A DNA stretch of 64,000 bases, taken from assembly GCA_019055375.1 (NCBI GenBank), contig JAHQIW010004775.1, positions 248,001-312,000 of the forward strand, read 5' to 3'. A model generated the notes under the pieces. It saw only the letters and a list, made by a program, of their open reading frames with translations. It was not told where the DNA came from and did not search any database. Positions 24,501 through 34,160 of the stretch are shown piece by piece. Positions within the stretch are counted from its first letter, which is position 1. Every line of letters begins with the position of its first letter. The stretch is from Parelaphostrongylus tenuis (Eukaryota; Nematoda; Chromadorea; Rhabditida; Metastrongylidae). Made by a program: the position numbers and the translations under genes.

Positions 24501-25255
24501 TTTGTTTCACAGAGTTGAGAGAGAAATCGAAAATTCATCATATGTCAGCGATCTAACGAATCACTCCATCCCCCTACGAAAATTGTTGGGAACTAAGTAA
24601 GAAAATGGTCGAAAAAAAGTCATTTGTGATTGTATCCCAATGCTAAGTGCACAACAAGGAAACGGATTCAATAGTCAAAATTTTTTCCATATTGCTAGGT
24701 GAAGTGCTACATACCATAATAATTTTTACTTTGATTGTTAACGTCCGTTGTGATTTGAGACAGATCGGCTCTGATACCATTGGCATCTATTTTTTAGATG
24801 AAGAGCTCGATTTTAAGAAATCGGTGAAGAAGAAATGTCATAGTGTTCTGATTTAATAATGTGAGAGCTATCAGATTAATTTACGACCATTTTTATAGAT
24901 CCTCGGTGTTGTCGCTGCCATATGTTTCGTTTACAAACTCGAAGATTTCAATGAGAAAGTATGGTCAGCGATTGCGATACCGACAGTTGCACTGGATAAA
25001 TTCAACAAGCTCTCGTTGTCGGCTATAATTGTTGGCATCGTCTGTATTATCGTACTCAACGTCTCGTCACGTTTAAACAAAAAGCGATGTTCTGTGTAGG
25101 TTTCCTCTTTGATAGCTATTTATTTCTTTTTATGACGGTGATTGCTACTAATGTACAGCAGTCACAAGACTCTCGATACGCGTTGGACTCAAGAACACCA
25201 CGCTTCATCGGAAAAGACAACAAGCTCCATTCAGGTTCCAAGCGGAGTCACTTGA
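12600..25255 (+). CDS. Sra-superfamily serpentine chemoreceptor, split gene
   Basis: Nematode seven-transmembrane chemosensory receptor of the sra/srab/sre group, acting at the sensory cilium membrane. Exons read by eye: 12600-12641, 12713-12853, 13073-13135, 13461-13568, 20542-20649, 24899-25095, 25159-25255. All junctions are phase 0 except the last (phase 2), and all use GT/AG. Features: NGLDIVQYPLYQIFRVLY into TM1, FHRNIK in the first loop, TM2 (LYYSLALLHSVGFF), Cys of KQPCEFF, CCERSVATI and KYESTG after TM3, TM4-5, then RLNKKR and TLDTRWTQEHH. The model gives 251 residues and stops before TM6-7 (family about 330), so more exons lie downstream or the copy is truncated; CAG at 25232-25234 could be a donor. 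Introns of 6973 and 4249 bases are filled with repeats. Confidence 0.72.
13911..13980 (-). repeat. tRNA-derived SINE head, minus strand
   Basis: On the minus strand: TAGTGCAACGGGTTGGAGC (box A) and GGGTTCGAGTCCC (near-perfect box B), flanked by GGGCG and CGCC. The anticodon region does not fold cleanly. A related unit in opposite orientation is at 14198-14268, and the shared flanks (GTAGCGTAGAA, GTGCGCAAAATGGG) show that a longer SINE body is duplicated in inverted form. Confidence 0.65.
14198..14268 (+). repeat. tRNA-derived SINE head, plus strand
   Basis: GTAGTGCAACGGGTTAGGGC matches box A of the partner unit at 13911-13980. The B box here is decayed (GTGATTCCGACTCCC). The two units and their flanks form an inverted repeat spanning about 13880-14290. 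Confidence 0.6.
14890..15540 (+). pseudogene. Mariner transposase relic
   Basis: The frame at 14897-15199 includes DDFWVYYKNS, resembling the GDEKWVLY-type catalytic box. Later bases near 15190-15280 match those at 48430-48500 in another mariner relic, including CAACTGAAACGACTCAGTG or a close variant and CGCCCTTCTTCAGA. The end has the weakly kept W.IT.HEDDYT tail expected for mariner. Frames are broken throughout. Confidence 0.65.
15694..15745 (+). repeat. Dispersed repeat with acceptor-like core
   Basis: GAGTGTGAAACGTAATTTTC is followed by TTTCCGCTCCTACAGC. Related copies lie at 15855-15905, 18847-18900, 22776-22820, 22934-22980, 28210-28270 and 39179-39230, and on the other strand near 7095-7145 and 17620-17660. 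The core ends in a pyrimidine run plus CAG, like a 3' splice site. Length and ends of the full unit are unknown. Confidence 0.55.
21360..21440 (+). repeat. Weak tRNA-like stretch
   Basis: GGGCACCGTAGTCGAGTG resembles a Ser/Leu-type box A and shares ACTCGTCGC with the stretch at 11597-11672. No B box found. Probably a SINE head relic. Confidence 0.3.
21785..22150. mobile_element. Palindromic ribozyme-bearing repeat, truncated left arm
   Basis: The left arm (21795-21860, with CGGTACCCTTCTCGCC and CAGTCCCTATACTAAGAG) is the inverse of 21985-22045 (CTTAGTATAGGGACTGAGG and GAGAAGGGTAACGCC). The right arm continues through a hammerhead-like motif (22043-22086) and the shared 3' flank TCGGGCTCTATAAGTCAGC. 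The left arm stops where its own ribozyme would begin. No open frame. Confidence 0.68.
22043..22086 (+). ncRNA. Hammerhead motif with a broken core
   Basis: Stem I GCCTGA/TCGGGC pairs with one G-T, stem II GGCC/GGTT pairs with two G-T, GAA and the stem III palindrome ACACGTGT are intact. The core reads CTGCTGA, with C in place of the invariant first A of CTGANGA, which should prevent cleavage. Confidence 0.65.
23344..23412 (+). repeat. tRNA-like SINE head
   Basis: TGGTGTAATGGTAGAGC is a good box A and GGGGTTCGATTTCC a good box B, 32 bases apart. The ends do not pair into a clear acceptor stem and no usual anticodon loop is evident, so I favour a SINE over a tRNA gene. Confidence 0.5.
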
Positions 25256-25591
25256 CTCTTTAGTAAAGAGGAACACTTCAATGCAATATGTAATTAGTGT
25301 GTTTCCCCATTTTGCGAACGCTAATTAAGATCTCCACGTGTGGTTCAAAAGCTTCACTTAAATCTCTTGATAAGCGAATTCTAAGCAACTACTTTGGCTC
25401 ATAGCTGATGAGCAAAAACTTGTAAAGCAACATTTATTTTTTCAAACTTCATTTGTTCTATATTCTATTACATCTTACTGTGTGAATCCCGCGCCCTTAG
25501 CACTCAATTCGTGGCATTTGACGTATCACAGTTCTGTGGTTATTTTGCTTGCTGCTTCACCTGCTGTTCAAAGAGTTCGTCTTCTCTTTGA

Positions 25592-25831
25592 ATGTCGTAT
25601 AGTGCTGGTCAAGTCAAATACTCTTTCGATCTTGAGGATAGTCGATCGATAAAGCGTTACCACGTGATTGCCAAATCACGTGCTGGAAGTGCATTGCACC
25701 TGCACTTGTATCTCGATGATCTGCAACGTTACCAACTCCGCCAATCCGACCCTGAACACTTGGGGGCATTAGCTATGCTCACGCTCGACATCAGCCGCAC
25801 TGTTGCTTGGCACGGCATATATGAGGCCTGA
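25592..25831 (+). CDS. Unrecognised 79-residue open frame
   Basis: ATG at 25592, TGA at 25829-25831. Composition is protein-like, with LHLHLYLDDLQRYQLRQSDP in the middle, and the local bases are less AT-rich than the surroundings. It starts 337 bases after the chemoreceptor stop and on the same strand. I recognise no domain, signal peptide or membrane segment. It could be an exon of an unidentified gene or chance; splice sites were not evident. Confidence 0.25.
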   Translation: MSYSAGQVKYSFDLEDSRSIKRYHVIAKSRAGSALHLHLYLDDLQRYQLRQSDPEHLGALAMLTLDISRTVAWHGIYEA

Positions 25832-26389
25832 TTTTCCTTCTTTTTCTACTGATTCCCCATAATGATCCAATTTTATCAAATTGCTAACCGTTTAAGCTTA
25901 TTTTGAAGGTTCTTCTAAATCGTCTTATATTTACGATGTTTGATTTTACCTCTTCTCAGCCTCAAAAATTTAATCTTGCCATGCACTGTATCGATTTGGC
26001 AGATGCCAATACGATTTCGTAAAGTCATCCAACTAACTGCCATCGTGGCTTTTGGGTAAAGCGTTTAACATCCGACCGTTCAAACTATCAGTCAGAATGC
26101 AGAAGCATATATGCTGGTCAAAAGCTTTTGTTAGAATTTTGACTTACACATAGTAGCTTCAGTTGGTTTTGTGAAAAACACTAAGATCTTAACAACGCAG
26201 CTTCCAAAAATGAAGCTGTTGTAACTTCAGAAACAACGAATCGCTAACGTCACGCTATCAAACCCGCGAAAACATCATCACCACAGAATTCGCTACTCAC
26301 ATCGCCACTTTTCATGTGTGAGTCTTATCTTCATAAAAGGTTGACCTTCTACAAATCTTAGTATTGATTTTTAATATGTGTCTTGAAGA
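25832..26389. other. Unassigned stretch
   Basis: No feature recognised. A TM6-7 exon for the chemoreceptor was looked for here and not found. Confidence 0.4.
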
Positions 26390-26590
26390 CTTCCCTTGTT
26401 GAGTTGAAACGTGGATTGTATTAGTTGCTGTTATACTCGTCGTAGTTGTCGTCGTTCGACACTTGCACTCACAAAGCGACTCTGAAGAAGGCGAAAGCGT
26501 TGAAAAAGTCAGCCATCTATTGATAACAACTCATACCAACCTCGCGTCAGCTAAGCAGGAAAAGTTTCGCGGTGTACACATGTTGAGTCT
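26390..26590 (+). repeat. Solo Penelope-like terminus
   Basis: CATACCAACCTCGCGTCAGC at 26530-26549 and the hammerhead-like motif just before it match the Penelope-like end at 3089-3190. No element body is attached. The left limit is uncertain. Confidence 0.55.
26478..26514 (+). ncRNA. Penelope-type hammerhead motif, decayed
   Basis: CTGAAGA core (26482-26488), extra A, stem II GGCG/CGTT with two G-T pairs, GAA, then a reduced stem III, GTC and AGCC. Stem I GACT/AGCC has one mismatch. Core boxes are present but stem III has lost its palindrome. Confidence 0.5.
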
Positions 26591-26639
26591 AATCTATTCT
26601 TTCTAACATGAGGACTTTACTTATTCCAATACTTAGACG

Positions 26640-28095
26640 GTTCCTCTTCGCGAGCTGTGCGGACCACATTATTCGATTCTTCCTTTATCTCCCGATAATC
26701 GTCCACGGTGGTGGTTTAGATAGAGCATGTCAGCTGGTGCGTGTTTCATACTGTGATCTGCGAAACATGAGATATAGCTGACATTCTGTCTAGATTAGTC
26801 CTGCTCATCAACATCCGTCCAACGTGTAGATGGTCGTCTTCGAAGACACTTATTGTCGTGGAATCCACTCTGAAGTTCTTTATTGTCCATCTGTTCATCT
26901 TGCTTACATGAATGGCCCATCTGCATTGCCTATCAATGTATATTCTTCTGGATCATAAAAATTGAGTAAATTCAAAGGATCCAAGCTGCAAAGTTCATTT
27001 GAATGTTGCGAATGCCGATTAAATTGAAGAACAAAGCTTAAGCGCTCTGTGAGTTCTCCGAAATATTTTCCACGTAGTCGAAGTATCCGGCGACGGCTGC
27101 ATAGCAAAGCGCCGGACGACTACTGAATCATAAAAGTAAGCACGCAATTTGGCATGAGTTATTTGAACAGTGGCTTCTTTGAAAAGCCCGAATACGGCTC
27201 TTACTGCTCTCCTTCTTCTATGTAATTACTCCTTTTGTGTTATTCTCCAAGTTCAATGAACGCCCAGATTACGCGTACGATGTGGTTTCTGCTAGAATAC
27301 TTTATCTCGATTTGTTCACCATTACACCATTAGTCTTTTATGAACTAAGTCTTTATGTGATTTATGCGTAGTCTATTTTTTTCCTGCCTCTTTGGATTCC
27401 TTGAGCATCGTCTCTGCTACACTGCTGTTTTCCGAAAAGATGACTATGTCATCCTTGACACAAAAGTGGGATAGGATTTTTTCATTAACGTGCACGCTCT
27501 TCTCGGTCCAACCAAACGGCTTCATTATCCACTGCAATGCTTCGAACAAAAACTATGTCAAAGTCGTTTTGTCCTGTCGAACGTCTGAGTTGAAAAAGTG
27601 AACGCGAATTTTTGGGGTACTCTTAAATAGCCGTCGATTTTTTCGAGTAGACGTGATTGAGCACATGATTATTCTCCTTCTTCTATCTAATTTTCTTTTT
27701 GTGTTGTTTTTCATGCAGTAAACACCTAGAATACGCGCATGACTTGGTTTTTGCAATTATGAAACTATTAAGTTCGATCAATCCAGCTTCGCATTATGGA
27801 TATTTCTTGAAATGAGTCTTGTTACGATTATTGAGCAGTCCAACCTCATTTTTGGCTTTGATCAGCTGACATAGCCCTGTCTCTGCTTCTGTACTCTTTA
27901 AAAGACAATAGCATATGTAAGAAGAAAATTCATTGGGAATTTTTTATCACTACGTAAGCATTCTCGTCCCAACCCAGAAATCTTATTACCCACTGCAGCG
28001 CGTCTGCAAACAGCTATGGCGGTGTATCGTCGCTTTGTTGAATCCTTTTTGTTAAAGTGTAGTTTGGAGACTATGAGAAGCTGCATTTTTGTGCT
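26640..28095 (-). pseudogene. Second-family RTE-type RT relics
   Basis: Reading down the minus strand: two related palm segments, ALQWVIRFLGWDENA near 28000 and ALQWIMKPFGWTEKSVHVNE near 27530, the latter followed by KDDIVIFSE, which occupies the place of the FADDIVLFS catalytic box (the usual FAD is VKD). Further down come ALCYAA near 27110 and a RWAIHV-like tail near 26900 as in the 3' part of RTE proteins. Two palm copies imply at least two overlapping insertions or a duplication. Extensively frameshifted. Different in sequence from the RTE family at 33650-36712. Confidence 0.62.
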
Positions 28096-29131
28096 GTAGT
28101 CTTGATCCTCCGCTCGGAGAGGAACTCTAAATTAAAAGTCCGACTCTGATAGAAAAAGACTTTCTCTACAGGTCCATGTACTCTTCCTGCCTCCAGCGAA
28201 GTAATGACTGAAATACGCAGGCGGTATAAAGCATAACTTTATTTTGAACTTTGCAGCGTTGTAAGAGGAATTTCTTAAAATCGGCTGCGCTACGCTAGCT
28301 AGAGATTCAAGCCCGGACAACTACAAAAAATCAAAAACAATTTTGGTACTTTACCGTTATAGGCAATAACCTTCACCTTTTGAAGACAGCGCGTTCCAAC
28401 GTTCTCTAGTGTTTCAACAATCATTTCATAGCGTGAACCTCGACAAATTTAATGTTGTACTTAATATCCAAAATGGTCTTTCAGGAACTGTAGCGGTAAA
28501 TTAAAATTGAGAATCATGCTCGGCTCGTTTTTCGACAAGTTCATTCGTCAGACTTTCATTCTAAAGTTCAAATCTCTATAACTTTCATGCTTCACATAGC
28601 AGTTGAGAAAGATTTCTCAATGAGCTGTAGCAATCGAAAGAACCTTTGACATTCAACGCGTATATCGCGCCTGTCACAAATCGCGTTGCGCGCAGCGGTC
28701 TTATAGCCGCCTTAAAAGGGCACGATTTTCGCTATTCATTATAAAATTCATTCTTCGTTTTACAGGAGTCTTCAGCTTTCCATGCCATGTTGTTAATAAG
28801 AAATTGTTCTATCGTTTCTTGAGTACGAACTCTTCATTTTTACTTTATGTGGAGAAGGTTCAGTGGTTTTTTGCTGTGTGGTCCCTAAATATGTATCAGG
28901 CAGCGATCCGAGATATCTGAACATTGTTAGATTGTCCTAAGCGGCGCACTGACCTTTGTGCTGTCACGCATCGAACTTGCGGGTTGCGGCGACCTTTCCC
29001 CCTTTGAAGTGGCTCGTTGCACTTTAGACTTTAGTCTGTGTGATCGCGTCTTCTGCCAACTTGTCTCTTGTACCAGACAAGAGCACAGAGTTCAAATCCT
29101 TTATATGTGTTATACCAAATAACCTATTATA
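28096..29131. other. Unassigned stretch
   Basis: One dispersed-repeat copy near 28210-28270. No gene recognised. Confidence 0.4.
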
Positions 29132-29175
29132 AATTCAAAAAAGAATGTTTCAAGTCTAAACGAGGTTAGTACGCC

Positions 29176-29226
29176 AGGGCCGCACACCGGCTTTTCAGAG
29201 GTTTCGGACTCCTCGTTAGTGACCCC
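29176..29226 (-). ncRNA. Degenerate hammerhead motif, first repeat copy
   Basis: Same layout as the second copy but the core reads CTAACGA (invariant G changed to A), and stem III is no longer a palindrome. Probably inactive. Confidence 0.6.
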
Positions 29227-29445
29227 TGCCCCACATTAAGCCCTGAATTATAGCAAGGAGGGAGGCGTATGTGTAAGTGGTGATGGCATAGTGTACAATG
29301 ACACTGCTCCATCACCTTCGGTCGATGGATTTGTCTGGTAGACCAAAATTAATCCATTAAATCGACTGTTTTTTGAACCTCGTGATAAACATTCAAAATG
29401 AATTCAAAAAAGAATGTTTCAAGTCTAAACGAGGTTGGTACGCCA

Positions 29446-29494
29446 GGGCCATACACCGGTGTTTCGGAGGTTTCGGCCTCCTCGTCAGTAACCC
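29446..29494 (-). ncRNA. Hammerhead ribozyme in 269-bp repeat
   Basis: Minus strand, 5' to 3': stem I GGGTTA (29494-29489), core CTGACGA (29488-29482), stem II GGAGG/CCTCC with a CCGAAA loop (29481-29466), GAA (29465-29463), self-complementary stem III ACACCGGTGT (29462-29453), cleavage base A (29452), TGGCCC (29451-29446), which pairs with stem I through three G-C, one A-T and two G-T pairs. All core positions checked are conserved. Of all the motifs here it has the longest stem II and stem III. Confidence 0.88.
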
Positions 29495-29775
29495 CCGCCC
29501 CACATTAAGCCCCGCATTATAGCAAGGAGGGAGGCGTATGTGTAAGTGGTGATGGCATAGCATACAATGATTGCTGGTCCATCAGCATCAGTCGATGGAT
29601 TTGGCTGGTGGACCAAAATTAATCCATTATTCTAACATTCTTTTTTGAATTTATTTTCAATGTTTATCACGAGGTTTTAAAAACAGTCAATTTAATGGAT
29701 TAACCTATAATATACATATATTACTGTAATAATAACAAAAGAACAATATATATATATACGACTGCGACATATCGT

Positions 29776-29815
29776 AATATATATATATATATATATATAA
29801 TATATATAATATATG
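29776..29815. repeat. (TA)n microsatellite
   Basis: TA-rich simple repeat with small interruptions. A 16-base stretch GACATATCGT-containing sequence occurs on both sides (29759-29775 and 29815-29831). Confidence 0.9.
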
Positions 29816-29831
29816 ATTGCGACATATCGTT

Positions 29832-31409
29832 ATCTGAACATATGTCTGTGAATGAGATGTATCGTCTTGTGACGGTAATATGAACAAGTGAGTAATTGAT
29901 GAGATGCATCGTCGTGTGACGATACCATGAATGTTGTTATTGAAGGGAGCATGACTAGGCGGCGGAGCTCGTTTGGGGTTGCTATGCTCGCCCCAAAGTA
30001 AAAGCACCGTTGGCGGGATCCAGTGGGTGAGTATATTGTGACAGCAGTGTGGTCACTGCTGATCAAATATGGGCAGAATCCCTCGACCGCGGTGGTAGGC
30101 CGAGTATAGCTTAAGTGAGTTTGCTCTGCCACGTAAGTGATATGTTCCGCCTCACAATTCTATTGAGTTCATGTGACAGTTGTATGAACGCAACCTTATG
30201 ATACCAATTAGTTACACGATAACGAGACTGTGTGAATAAAGCAATAATGGATAGATAATGAACTGAGGTGAGGTGGTCTGGGTGATGTCAGACGACCGTT
30301 CGTATGATGTCCGGCGATTTAACTGACTGTTTAGGTTGGCGGCAGCTGGGTGCCGCCTTCGCCACTTGGACCAATTTCTGTCTAAAGTCCTCGAACCGAA
30401 GCGATGGTACTTGCTCTTTAAGGTAGTGGACCACCTGCGTTGCCTGAATTATCATGTAATTCTCGAAAAGATAGCAAAGCTCCGTTGAAAGGTTTGCTAT
30501 ATTCCCGCCTTGCGAATGGATCATCTCCTATGCTCAATAGATCACTGCGTCTACGAGCTTGAACATCGTCGCGTCTTGCATGTTCGAAGACGAGATGGCT
30601 AAAGGAGAAGACGAGAGTTTTCTGTCAAACGATAGAGACCTGCAATTGACATTTACGAGAAGCGTGTAACTAACGATCAAAGGAAATTGTGAGAAAAGAT
30701 GAAAAAACGAAATAAGGAAGCAAGAAAGAAGAGTATTTGTCTTTTGAAATGCTGAATTGTCGGGGACCAAATGGGAGGTGGCTCTAAGCTAAGGTAATGT
30801 GCGGGTTAGAGCGGAACCGAATTATTATTTGAACTGTATAATGGTCCCCAGTTGGACCTGGTCCCATCTATCGCACGACCGTTCCGGAGGTTAAATATGA
30901 ATAGCCCCAAGCTGAGGTTGTTTTACTATTATTTTTGGTTTAATTAAGAAAATGCAGTTAGTAGTTTCTGAATTGTGCTTCGGTTTCCGTTGGTTTTTTG
31001 TGTGAACGAAATGTTACCTGATACATTTGCGTTCTAATCACATTGTGAAGCTATCGCTTCATTTGTTGGCCCAAGTTTATCAAGAGCTGCCTCTTGGGAT
31101 TGTATATCGTCTATTTTTTAAAATGTTAGAAGAATTAGTGGCCTTTGGATGTAACGTCGTGATGTAGCAAATTGACTGCTTCCCAACAAATTCCCTGTTT
31201 ATTGATAAGCTGCTTTACTTTGCCTGCTTTTCAGAAATGCCTTGGTTGTAGGGGGGTCGTCTATGAGTACGACATGGCCCTCTTTGAGAGTATGTTTTAT
31301 AATGGGTCTTGGTGTTTCTCCCGAAGTGATGTAAAATATGATGTCTCCATATGTTCCGAAATTTCTCTGTAAGTTTGCAAGAAGAACTAGAGCTTTTATG
31401 ACCTGTTGT
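29832..31409. other. Unassigned region 3' of the minus-strand BEL/Pao fragment
   Basis: Lies beyond the C-terminus of the BEL/Pao pol relic, where an LTR or extra frame might be expected. Minus-strand frames at 29830-30132 and 30288-30524 have protein-like composition but no motif I recognise, and no second LTR was found for comparison. Confidence 0.35.
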
Positions 31410-33032
31410 TTTGTATTTAAGAGAGATTACGCCTTCGCGGGATAGTATGAAGGGTCATGATCTTCTTCATCGAGTCTATCCCATGTGTAGGGTAATTCAA
31501 ATTCGCTTGAATAAAATCTATAGGTCTAAGTATCTTTTCCGTATAGGAGTTTGAGTCAACGTTCAGCAGTGGTCTAGTATTTAAAAGGGATTTGATTTCA
31601 TTTGATAGTTTCAATGACAACCGTTGTGATGTGGTCTTTCGTAAAAGCCCACCTTGCCATGGGGCTTGTGGTGTGATGTAATTCTTCTGAATCATTGTGG
31701 ATGGTCTAAGGACATTCGTTGAGGATGGTTTCTTCTAATACGAGTTGGGGCATTGTCGCTAGCGATGGAAGAGAGTATTCCTCGCCTGGCAAAGAAACGG
31801 CGGAGACACATAAGAAAGGCGATCGCTGTCAAATCGGATACGATATCCAGGTGTATGTCTGGTGGCCATACAAGTTATTATGATCCCGTAACATTTAATG
31901 TCCGTCGAGTCTGATTGTTCACTGTTAATGGGCCAAAGTAATCCAACTGACATGCTCAGAAGGACGTGATCTTAGAACCCTTTGATGTGGCAGGTCATCT
32001 TGCTGCGGATATTTATATGGAAGGTTATTATATCGCTGGCACTGAATACAATGCCGAAGGATTCGTGTTACTTGTGATCGTAACTTGGGGATCCAAAATT
32101 TTCCGCGGCCCATTGACATAGTATGAGCTGTAACAGGATGGCCTTTGTTGTGGCAGTCTCGGATTACTGCTTGAGCTAACCATGAATTCTGTACTATTAG
32201 TAACGGGTTTTCAGTGTCTTCCCTCAAATTGCTAGCCCTAAGCGACCATAAAAACGAAGTAATCCCTCCTTGTCAAACTTAATGTTTGAATGTGCCATGC
32301 GGGGTAACATGAAGGTTTTTACTGCTGCTAATTGATGCTGCTTTACAAGTACTTTTGCAGCGATAGCTATCTTGTTGCCGGAAATGTGGAAATGTTTATT
32401 TGTTTCCGTCAGTGAGAGTAGAGAGAGATTTATGTGGCAACGTTTGGAAGCGTTCACCTTTTTGACTAGGGTACGAAAGTATCGTAGGATTCATGATATG
32501 ATTTTTTGAAATTCGCCAAACATAATCTACTCAATGGAAGGGGAAGATCGTCTATGTTATCTTTATTTGAGGGGTTCTGCGTAACGCTTAATTGTAAATG
32601 GTGGTGAGTCTTTATGTTGGAATCCTTCTCTGCTGCTTCGTAACTACGAACATCAGATGCTGGAATCTCTATTGAAGAGGTTGCATTATATTCGAATGTG
32701 TTGGAAATAACTTTCCGATGTTCTGGAAGTTCGCTAAGAAAGGAGGGCCTTTTCCACCAAAAATGCTGATTGAATTTGGATCGACTGAGGCCGCGTGTGG
32801 CACAGTTTGCCGCGTTGTCATTTGTTGTCACGTGGCCGAAAACTATCCGTGGTGTCATTACATGTATGTGTTCGACGATTTTTTCTCTTTCCTTAAGTCG
32901 GTTGAATATCATACGTCCAACACTAGTTTGTGGCTTGCATCTTATCCAACTGAGTGCTAATTCCGAATCGGAGAGAATGAAAATCTCGTGAATTGTCAGT
33001 GTTTTTGAAGCTGTGTTAACACTGCGTTTCAA
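31410..33032 (-). pseudogene. BEL/Pao pol, RNase H and integrase part
   Basis: Minus-strand frames in order: 33032-32466 with ILSDSELALSWI, FGHVTTNDNAANCATRG and WWKRPSFL (the RNase H and connection region typical of BEL/Pao); 32457-32224; 32227-31925 with GHPVTAH and CIQCQR (integrase zinc finger); 31953-31759 with STDIKCYGI (integrase core); 31695-31417 with ITPQAPWQGG and LNTRPL (integrase end). Integrase inserts the cDNA of LTR retrotransposons. The piece is split over several frames and lacks gag, protease and reverse transcriptase. At its upstream end it abuts the ribozyme palindrome at 33030. Confidence 0.88.
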
Positions 33033-33093
33033 TATATCCTTTCATTATTATTTGAGCCAACTTGTCATGTGGTCTGGTAAGGGCTCTTGTACG

Positions 33094-33136
33094 GCCCGAT
33101 ACACGTGTTTCGTCCTTACAGACTCGTCGGTCGGGC
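33094..33136 (-). ncRNA. Hammerhead motif, one core change
   Basis: Mirror copy of 33433-33475. Stem I, stem II (GTC/GAC), GAA and the ACACGTGT stem III are all intact, but the core reads CCGACGA, a T-to-C change at an invariant position. Expected to be weak or inactive. Confidence 0.72.
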
Positions 33137-33432
33137 AGAACCCTCGTCTTTCGATATTTTTATAGTCAGTTCTCTTGGGAGCTGTACTCCCTTACAGAGA
33201 GTCATCAAAGACGAACGTTTTACACTCTATGTCAAGCGAAACTTTCACCTAACACAGGCGTCTGCGCATTCGATTCCTCTTTGGGTGGTATTTTCATCAT
33301 ATTATAGCATTATTTCGAGTGCTTTATTAATAAAACGATAGAGTGTAAAACGTTCGTCTTCAATAACTCTCTGTAAGGAAGTACAGCTCCCGAGAGAACT
33401 GACTATAAAAATATCGAAATACGACGGCTTCT

Positions 33433-33475
33433 GCCCGACTGACGAGTCTGTAAGGACGAAACACGTGTATCGGGC
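33433..33475 (+). ncRNA. Hammerhead ribozyme, all core bases present
   Basis: Stem I GCCCGA (33433-33438) and TCGGGC (33470-33475) pair perfectly. Core CTGACGA 33439-33445. Stem II GTC/GAC with a TGTAAG loop 33446-33457. GAA 33458-33460. Stem III ACACGTGT 33461-33468, self-complementary. Cleavage base A 33469. Same stems I and III as 9697-9739 but a different stem II, with pairing kept in both, which is evidence for selection on structure. Confidence 0.87.
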
Positions 33476-34160
33476 TGTACAAGAGCCCTTATCAGACCAC
33501 ATGACAAGTGAGCTAAAATAATAATGAAAGGATTTATTGAAATTTGAGCGTTGTTTTAATAGAGCACTAAGAATAAATTTATAACACTGCGCTTGTTGGT
33601 CTAAGTGCTAAAGTAAGTGCACTTAGTTCTATTTTTGGTATAGTAATGGGAAATTTTCCACGGACCTTCCTCTTTGAGGGATTCCGCCCGGTTAGTCGCG
33701 AGGGCACGTGGCGCGTCCCCAGGTGGTGGATAGGGGAATAAAACGCGAACTAAAAGCGACCGTGTGCTTCCCAGAGACGCAGGTGGAAACACGGGACGAG
33801 CTCCCTGCTTCTGCAGCGTCGACTTGACAAAACTCTATTTCTACGAGTCAAGTCGGCCAAAAGCCTGCAATCAAGCGGCTGGGAAGTACACGGGAGGCGG
33901 TCAGGAGTCGCCTCAACAAATAAGCTCCTCCCGCTCCTCCGAGAGAGACTGGCAAGCTACTTGTGAGTACCCAGCCCCCACGTTTAGAGCCTGGCAAGCT
34001 ACACGTTGGGTATCAAAATGCCAAAAACAGTAACAAATATGGGCCTCATTCCCCTGACCCCGAAAGAGCCCCTGGTACGGCAGCGCCAGGTAGGACGAGT
34101 ACGGAGAGGCTGCTAAAATCTCAGGGCCGAACTAGGCTGCCAAGATCGAAACGGACTAAA

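Larger units (their letters stand above)
20650..24898 (+). other. Chemoreceptor intron with repeats
   Basis: 4249 bases between the CCERSVATI exon and the TM5 exon. It holds a tRNA-like stretch near 21360-21440, a ribozyme-bearing palindrome (21785-22150), two dispersed-repeat copies (22776, 22934) and a tRNA-like unit (23344-23412). Open frames within it have no recognisable product. Confidence 0.6.
29132..29702. mobile_element. Retrozyme-like tandem repeat, 269-bp unit
   Basis: AATTCAAAAAAGAATGTTTC begins at 29132 and again at 29401, so the unit is 269 bases. The two copies are closely similar, sharing CCCCACATTAAGCC, GGAGGGAGGCGTATGTG and ACCAAAATTAATCCATTA. A third, partial and inverted copy fills 29635-29702. 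Each full copy carries a hammerhead motif on the minus strand, well formed in the second. No open frame. Size, tandem layout and ribozyme type agree with metazoan retrozymes, small elements that circulate as circular RNA (established class; assignment is inference). Confidence 0.8.
33030..33548. mobile_element. Palindromic ribozyme-bearing repeat, both arms kept
   Basis: Left arm 33030-33240 is the inverse of right arm 33335-33548, matching from AATAATAATGAAAGGAT at the outside through the ribozymes to GTAAAACGTTCGTCTT near the centre. Each arm carries a hammerhead, on opposite strands, so a transcript of either strand would contain one. No open frame of its own. The left end touches the BEL/Pao relic and the RTE copy begins about 100 bases to the right. 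Confidence 0.8.

Noticed and set aside
29705..30007. Minus-strand frames with an Ile-Tyr run
   Set aside because: Created by the TA-rich tract at 29776-29815.
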